Assembly: GCA_023392945.1 (NCBI GenBank)
Contig: JAEWNB010000195.1
Span: forward strand, 1-58,214
From: Bacteroidota bacterium
GTDB lineage: Bacteria; Bacteroidota; Bacteroidia; Bacteroidales; WCHB1-69
Direction of reading: 5' to 3'
Length of the DNA stretch: 58,214 bases
A program made the translations under genes and the position numbers. Shown piece by piece: positions 53,867 through 58,214 of this stretch (the stretch's first letter is position 1; the number at the start of each line of letters is the position of its first letter). Under the pieces are notes generated by a model. The model did not search any database. It worked only from the letters and a program-made list of their open reading frames with translations, and was not told where the DNA came from.

Positions 53867-54610
53867 ATGTCAATAGTTGTAAAAAATGTTTCAAAATTAT
53901 TCGGGAAGCAATACGCATTAAAGAATGTAAGTTTTGAAGTAAAAAAAGGAGAAATAGTAGGTTTTTTAGGCCCAAACGGAGCCGGAAAATCAACAATGAT
54001 GAAAATTATAACCTGTTTTTTGCCTCCTACTGAAGGAGATGTTTCAGTATGCGGACTTGATATTTGGAATGATTCTTTAGAATTGAGGAAAAAAATCGGT
54101 TATCTGTCAGAAGTTAACCCCTTGTATTATGACATGTATGTAGTTGAATTTCTAGAATTTATTGCAGGAATTCATAAGATTAAGAATAAAAAGGAACAAA
54201 TAGACCATGTTATAAGCATGACAGGACTTGAAGTTGAAAAGCATAAAAAAATAGGAGCATTATCAAGAGGATATAAGCAAAGGGTTGGATTGGCACAAGC
54301 GTTGATTCATGATCCTGAAGTATTGATATTAGATGAACCCACAACAGGGCTTGACCCGAATCAATTGATTGAAATAAGGGATCTTATCAAAAAATGCGGT
54401 AAAACCAAAACGGTATTACTATCCACTCATATAATGCAAGAAGTTGAAGCGGTATGTGACAGGGTTATTATCATTAATCATGGGAAAATTATTGCAGATG
54501 CAAAAATTGGCGAGATGAAACAGATGGCTGAAAAAATGGGCATCAAACACTCCCCTGAGCATAAAGAGGGAATTGGGCTAGAAGAGTTGTTTCATGTTCT
54601 AACAAAATAA
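53867..54610 (+). CDS. ABC transporter ATP-binding protein, GldA-like
   Basis: 247 residues. Walker A is GPNGAGKST, the Q-loop region YLSEVNPLYYDMYV, the signature LSRGYKQRVG (a variant of LSGGQ), Walker B VLILDEPTTGLD and the H-loop STHIMQEVE. The N-terminus and Q-loop resemble GldA of Bacteroidota, but GldA is usually near 300 residues and this copy stops early after LEELFHVLTK. No permease gene (gldF/gldG) is adjacent, so the transporter partner is unknown. It stands alone with its own promoter. Confidence 0.85.
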   Translation: MSIVVKNVSKLFGKQYALKNVSFEVKKGEIVGFLGPNGAGKSTMMKIITCFLPPTEGDVSVCGLDIWNDSLELRKKIGYLSEVNPLYYDMYVVEFLEFIAGIHKIKNKKEQIDHVISMTGLEVEKHKKIGALSRGYKQRVGLAQALIHDPEVLILDEPTTGLDPNQLIEIRDLIKKCGKTKTVLLSTHIMQEVEAVCDRVIIINHGKIIADAKIGEMKQMAEKMGIKHSPEHKEGIGLEELFHVLTK

Positions 54611-54628
54611 GATTTAAGAAAAATCTTA
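54608..54628. terminator. Weak hairpin between the gldA-like and lipid kinase genes
   Basis: TAAGATTT pairs with AAATCTTA around a 5-nt loop, overlapping the gldA-like stop codon. T tracts are short on both strands. Confidence 0.35.
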
Positions 54629-54651
54629 ATAGTCTGAAATCCTAAGATAAT

Positions 54652-55542
54652 TTATATTAATCTTTGAGTAAGCACATTAAGAGCCCGTGGAATGATCTGA
54701 ATCATAATTTCAGAAACAGGTTCAACAGCATCACCATCAATATGCAAATAAATAGGATTATTATTTTTTGTTTTGATAGACAAATTCTTACATTGTAAAT
54801 ACTGCATTTCGCGAGATTCATCAATTCTATCTGTCAACAATTTAATAACAAAAGGAGAAAGGGTAATTGTTTCGGGCTTAGTACAAAAACAAACATCAAG
54901 CAATCCATCTTGAATAGAAGCATGAGGAGCAACTTTAACATTATAACCCCATTGGGATGAATTGGCAAAGGTAATAAAGAAAGCATTTTTTTCTATTTCA
55001 TTACCATCATATTGAACGATATAATTTTCTGATTTAAAAGTAAAATAATTTTTCAAGATAGCTTTAAAATAGGCATCCATTCCGCGTCCTTTTCCATGGT
55101 TAAAATCGAAAGCCACTTTTGCATCATACCCCACCCCGGCAACACTAAATAAAAAAGACTCATTGAGTTTACAGACATCTATTTTTTCATAATGCAAATC
55201 ATTAATAATATTAATAGATTTCTTAAGATTAATCGGAATTCGAAGATGATAAGCCAGCCCGTTTCCAGAGCCTGAAGGCACTATAGCCAATGCTGTCTGA
55301 GTATCAACTAATGCTGAAGCAACTTCATTAATTGTACCATCTCCACCAACTGCAACCACTACATCAAAATTTTGTTTAACAGCATCTTTTGATAATTCAA
55401 AAGCATTTCCTTTATATTGAGTATACACAATAGAATGATCAAAAAATGTTTTATTAATAACACCATTAATAACATTTTCAACATTACGGAATTGCTTATT
55501 TCCGGCATAAGTGTTTATTATGAAAAGAATACGTTTTTTCAA
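54652..55542 (-). CDS. Diacylglycerol kinase-family lipid kinase (YegS/LCB5 type)
   Basis: 296 residues. The nucleotide-binding GGDGT motif lies in VVAVGGDGTINEVASAL at about residues 62-78, and PSGSGNGLAYHL follows at about 92-103. The C-terminal beta sandwich ends with LHIDGDAVEP. These kinases phosphorylate diacylglycerol or long-chain bases. Bacteroidetes make sphingolipids, so a sphingoid substrate is possible, but the sequence does not decide this. It lies 14 bp after rho and is probably on its transcript. Confidence 0.9.
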   Translation of the reverse strand: MKKRILFIINTYAGNKQFRNVENVINGVINKTFFDHSIVYTQYKGNAFELSKDAVKQNFDVVVAVGGDGTINEVASALVDTQTALAIVPSGSGNGLAYHLRIPINLKKSINIINDLHYEKIDVCKLNESFLFSVAGVGYDAKVAFDFNHGKGRGMDAYFKAILKNYFTFKSENYIVQYDGNEIEKNAFFITFANSSQWGYNVKVAPHASIQDGLLDVCFCTKPETITLSPFVIKLLTDRIDESREMQYLQCKNLSIKTKNNNPIYLHIDGDAVEPVSEIMIQIIPRALNVLTQRLI

Positions 55543-55556
55543 TTGTAATAAATGAG

Positions 55557-57410
55557 CTAACTATTAATAGAAATCAGAAATTCCTCATTAGTTTTAGTTA
55601 ATTGCATTTTATCTTTAATCAACTCCATTGCTTCTATTGTTGTTCTATCGGACAAGAGATTGCGAAGGAACCATACTTTCTGAAGAGTTTCCGGAGTTTG
55701 GAGAAGGTCATCTCTTCGAGTACTGGAAGCAACAAGGTCAACAGCAGGGTATATTCTCTTATTAGAGAGTTTTCTATCCAATTGAAGTTCCATATTTCCC
55801 GTTCCTTTAAACTCTTCAAAAATAACCTCATCCATTCTAGAGCCTGTATCTATAAGGGCAGTTGAAATAATAGTGAGTGAACCACCATTTTCAACATTAC
55901 GGGCAGCTCCAAAAAATCTTTTAGGTTTTTGAAGGGCATTAGCTTCCACTCCGCCTGACAATACTTTTCCAGAAGCAGGGGCCATCGTATTAAAAGCACG
56001 CGCTAATCTTGTAATAGAATCAAGTAAAATACAAACATCATGACCACATTCGACCATTCTTTTAGCTTTTTCAAGAACAACATTTGCAATTTTTACATGG
56101 CGTTCTGCCGGTTCATCAAAAGTAGAAGAAATAACTTCAGCTTTAACACTTCGTTGCATATCAGTAACCTCTTCAGGCCGCTCATCGATCAATAAAATAA
56201 TCAGATAAATTTCCGGATGATTATAAGAAATAGCATTTGCAATTTCTTTCAAAAGAACAGTTTTACCTGTTTTAGGTTGAGCGACAATCAAACCCCGTTG
56301 TCCCTTTCCAATTGGAGCGAATAAATCAATAACACGGGTACAGATATTATCTCCGGGATGTCCTGTAAGTTTAATTTTCTCATCAGGAAACATAGGAGTC
56401 AAATAATCAAACGGAATTCTATCCCTGATTTCCTCAGGTTTACGACCATTAATTTTATTTATTTTAGTTAACGGAAAGAATTTCTCCCCTTCTTTTGGAG
56501 GGCGAATAACACCTTTAATAGTATCACCATTTTTAAGTCCAAAAAGTTTAATTTGGGACATTGAAACATAAATATCATCAGGAGAAGTAAGATAATTATA
56601 ATCTGAAGACCGTAAAAAGCCACAAGATTCATTAGAAATTTCCAAGACACCTTCAGCCACGACAGAGCCGTCAAAATTTGCCTGAGCAATCATCTCCCAT
56701 TGTTCTTCAAGCATTTTAGTATTTTCAGCAGACTCAGGTAAATCTACAGGAACTTGTCCAATAAAAAGCGGTTCATCAGCTTTAGAGTTATCAATCAAAG
56801 GTTCTTCTTTAGAAGAAAGTTCTTTTTCTATATTCAACCTCACTGATCCAGCACTTTCATCATCAAGTAATTCATCATTAAAAGTATAGTCATCCAATAA
56901 AACATCATTCATTGCAGCAATTTCTACAACTTTTGGTATTTCTTGATCATCCTTTAAAATGGCAGGATCATCATAACTAAAAGCAATTTGGCTTTCAATG
57001 ATAGAAGGATCGTCAAAAATTATAGATATTTTTTTCTCTGACTCAACTTTATCTTGATACTTAAAAGAAGTAGTGTTGTTTTTTTCTGAAACAAAAGATT
57101 TTTTATTATGAGAAAAGTCTTTTTTTGAACTTCGACTAGAAATAGATTTTCTTTTTTGCTTAACCTTATCACTTATTGGCAAAGGATTTGCAAAAACCGG
57201 GGGTTCATCACTAGTAATTTGCACAGGAGAGGTTTCAGGTTCAGTATGATTAAAAAAATCCTCTATTTGTTTAACAGGGGGAGGAGCTGGCTTTTCGCTA
57301 CTTGCAATAATACCGGCAGAGATTTTTTTCTCATTAGATGTAGCTATAGGGGATATCTCCGATATTGCAATTCTTTTCCTTTTAGGCTTTTTGTCTGAAG
57401 AATCTAACAT
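55557..57410 (-). CDS. rho: Transcription termination factor Rho with long N-terminal extension
   Basis: The start chosen is the ATG at 57410 (MLDSSDKKPKRKRIA), giving 617 residues. A longer frame to 57515 begins above the promoter box (57505-57512). The first ~245 residues are Lys, Ser, Asp and Glu-rich and appear disordered. The conserved part starts at VAEGVLEISNESCGFLRS (cold-shock RNA-binding fold), then Walker A (AQPKTGKTVLL), LIDERPEEVTDM, the Q-loop (SGGVEANALQKPKRFFGAAR) and the R-loop. In B. thetaiotaomicron the disordered region of Rho drives phase separation. Confidence 0.97.
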   Translation of the reverse strand: MLDSSDKKPKRKRIAISEISPIATSNEKKISAGIIASSEKPAPPPVKQIEDFFNHTEPETSPVQITSDEPPVFANPLPISDKVKQKRKSISSRSSKKDFSHNKKSFVSEKNNTTSFKYQDKVESEKKISIIFDDPSIIESQIAFSYDDPAILKDDQEIPKVVEIAAMNDVLLDDYTFNDELLDDESAGSVRLNIEKELSSKEEPLIDNSKADEPLFIGQVPVDLPESAENTKMLEEQWEMIAQANFDGSVVAEGVLEISNESCGFLRSSDYNYLTSPDDIYVSMSQIKLFGLKNGDTIKGVIRPPKEGEKFFPLTKINKINGRKPEEIRDRIPFDYLTPMFPDEKIKLTGHPGDNICTRVIDLFAPIGKGQRGLIVAQPKTGKTVLLKEIANAISYNHPEIYLIILLIDERPEEVTDMQRSVKAEVISSTFDEPAERHVKIANVVLEKAKRMVECGHDVCILLDSITRLARAFNTMAPASGKVLSGGVEANALQKPKRFFGAARNVENGGSLTIISTALIDTGSRMDEVIFEEFKGTGNMELQLDRKLSNKRIYPAVDLVASSTRRDDLLQTPETLQKVWFLRNLLSDRTTIEAMELIKDKMQLTKTNEEFLISINS

Positions 57411-57504
57411 AATTAATTTAAAAAAAAAGTATATAAAAAACTTTGTTAAAAATATTATAGATTTAATAATATTATAGTTCGAACGATAAAACAGAACTAC
57501 GCAG

Positions 57505-57512
57505 CAAAAGTA
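57505..57512 (-). promoter_or_regulatory. rho promoter, -7 element
   Basis: TACTTTTG on the minus strand, 94 bp before the rho start codon, leaving a leader of roughly 85 nt. Rho genes are often autoregulated through their leader. Confidence 0.65.
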
Positions 57513-57548
57513 CAAATAATATTTTAATCTGCAATAGATTTCAAAAAA

Positions 57549-58076
57549 TTATTTTGAAAAAACCAAGTCACTCATAAAAATACGAACAAGAGCACCATAA
57601 TTTAATGCAACATTTTTATAACCAGTTAATCCAAAACTACTTGCAGATAAATAAAAAGTAGGATCTATCGAGAAAAATTTATTAAATGCAAGTTTTATTC
57701 CTGTTGAAAAAGAAAATCCGAAGCCGGGGCCGCCATATTTCGTATCAAATTTTTGCATTTGTGAATTAGGAGTATAATAAGCACCTTGATAATAATCCAA
57801 AAGATTATATTCCTTACCTTCAATCAGGGCAATGTACTTTTTAACATCAACAAAATTAAATTGAACTCCAAATTCAACAAATGGTTTAACAATGGAGTGA
57901 AATTGAAAAAGGTAGGATGTTGACAAATCAAAAACAGACCTACTCTCTTGTCCTACGAGATATTCCGAAATATAACCCGGACGTATATTTCCGGAGGGAG
58001 TTTTGTAATCGAGATAAAATTTATCAGAAGCCGTAATTTTTGTAAAAGAGTAAAACAAACTAATGCCCCAATTCAT
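57549..58076 (-). pseudogene. Signal-less outer membrane barrel fragment
   Basis: A 175-residue frame from the ATG at 58076. It consists of beta-barrel-like strands (GISLFYSFTKI, FDLSTSYLFQF, PFVEFGVQFNF, GPGFGFSFSTGIKLAF) but has no signal peptide. The frame stays open for a further 18 codons upstream (reading IEYSFKFN just before the Met) to a TAA at 58131-58133, with no other start. An outer membrane protein needs a signal, so this looks like the 3' part of a gene cut at its 5' end, possibly by the neighbouring insertion element. Confidence 0.55.
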
Positions 58077-58117
58077 ATTAAATTTAAATGAATACTCAAT
58101 ATTTCGCCTAAAAAGAT

Positions 58118-58125
58118 TATCTTTG
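58118..58125 (+). promoter_or_regulatory. Transposase promoter, -7 element
   Basis: A perfect TATCTTTG on the plus strand, 26 bp before the transposase start. Confidence 0.6.
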
Positions 58126-58151
58126 CAGGATTAACAAGAAAAAGAATAAAA

Positions 58152-58214
58152 ATGAATCTATTAAATTTTTCGGCACAGTATCCGGATGAAGCAAGTTGCA
58201 AGCTCAAATGGAAA
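58152..58214 (+). mobile_element. IS1595-family transposase, first 21 codons
   Basis: The frame runs off the right edge. Its start, MNLLNFSAQYPDEASCKLKW, matches the opening of IS1595/ISXO2-type transposases, where FPDEESC-like sequence precedes a zinc ribbon and a DDE-like domain. No terminal inverted repeat could be identified in the 75 bp before the start, so the element boundary is unknown. Confidence 0.6.

Noticed and set aside
57411..57515. Rho frame extended to 57515 with a hydrophobic N-terminus
   Set aside because: The start lies above the -7 box at 57505-57512; Rho is cytoplasmic and the hydrophobic stretch is AT-rich leader read in frame.
1..58214. CRISPR array, tRNA, rRNA, integron or defence system
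   Set aside because: No regularly spaced repeats, cloverleaf sequences, rRNA signatures or recognisable defence genes were seen on either strand.

Overview
The window looks like chromosome from a member of the Bacteroidota, probably Bacteroidales or a close relative. The DNA is AT-rich. At least 24 genes carry the phylum-specific -7 promoter element TAnnTTTG, usually TATCTTTG, TACTTTTG or TATTTTTG. Three secreted proteins end in type IX secretion (T9SS) sorting domains. Other markers of the phylum are a tandem glycine-lipid-type acyltransferase pair, a Rho with a very long N-terminal extension, a TolB-like/beta-barrel mosaic protein and a GldA-like ATPase. No rRNA, tRNA, CRISPR array, prophage or conjugative module was seen. 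The only mobile element sign is the first 21 codons of an IS1595-type transposase at the right edge.

Layout. 1-3.3 kb (+): end of a degenerate M23/EnvC-like protein, a glsA/glsB-like acyltransferase pair, the GTPase EngB and a META-domain lipoprotein. 3.3-7.2 kb (-): a SurA-like isomerase, a MoxR ATPase and a sensor kinase in one operon. 7.3-11 kb (-): rpmH (L34), a TrmH-like methyltransferase, HU, and a TPR protein-ribH-fmt operon. 11-18.5 kb: a GT-A-like protein, an acyl-ACP thioesterase, hutI, a secreted C10 protease, a DUF1015 protein and a four-helix-bundle protein. 18.7-26.5 kb (+): an operon with a membrane protein, GH20 hexosaminidase, GH2 mannosidase and MenA-like prenyltransferase, followed by a radical SAM protein and a DUF1801 protein. 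26.6-28.5 kb (-): grpE-dnaJ. 28.7-31.7 kb: a divergent LytTR regulator/LytS-type kinase pair, then a duplicated 82-nt promoter block, one copy of which serves a cysteine-containing lipoprotein. 32.2-35.3 kb (+): a DEDDh exonuclease, then elbB-mtnA-aroK with overlapping ends. 35.3-40.6 kb (-): an outer membrane protein, waaA, ilvA and uvrB. 40.8-43.4 kb (+): a universal stress protein and a C69 dipeptidase. 43.4-45.8 kb (-): folP, a secreted nuclease and queD. 46.1-50.4 kb (+): an EF-G paralogue with an altered GTPase centre and a T9SS cargo protein. 50.4-58.2 kb: the TolB/barrel mosaic, a GldA-like ATPase, rho plus a lipid kinase, a signal-less barrel fragment and the transposase edge.

Most of the window is housekeeping DNA. 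The parts I would look at first are: the LytTR/LytS locus with its duplicated promoter block (28.7-31.7 kb); the EF-G paralogue that has lost the catalytic histidine (46.1 kb); the roughly 245-residue disordered extension of Rho; the radical SAM protein with a C-terminal cysteine cluster next to a MenA-like enzyme; and two short intergenic segments (16.4 kb and 45.9 kb) that look like dispersed elements. All calls come from reading the sequence; no database search was possible.
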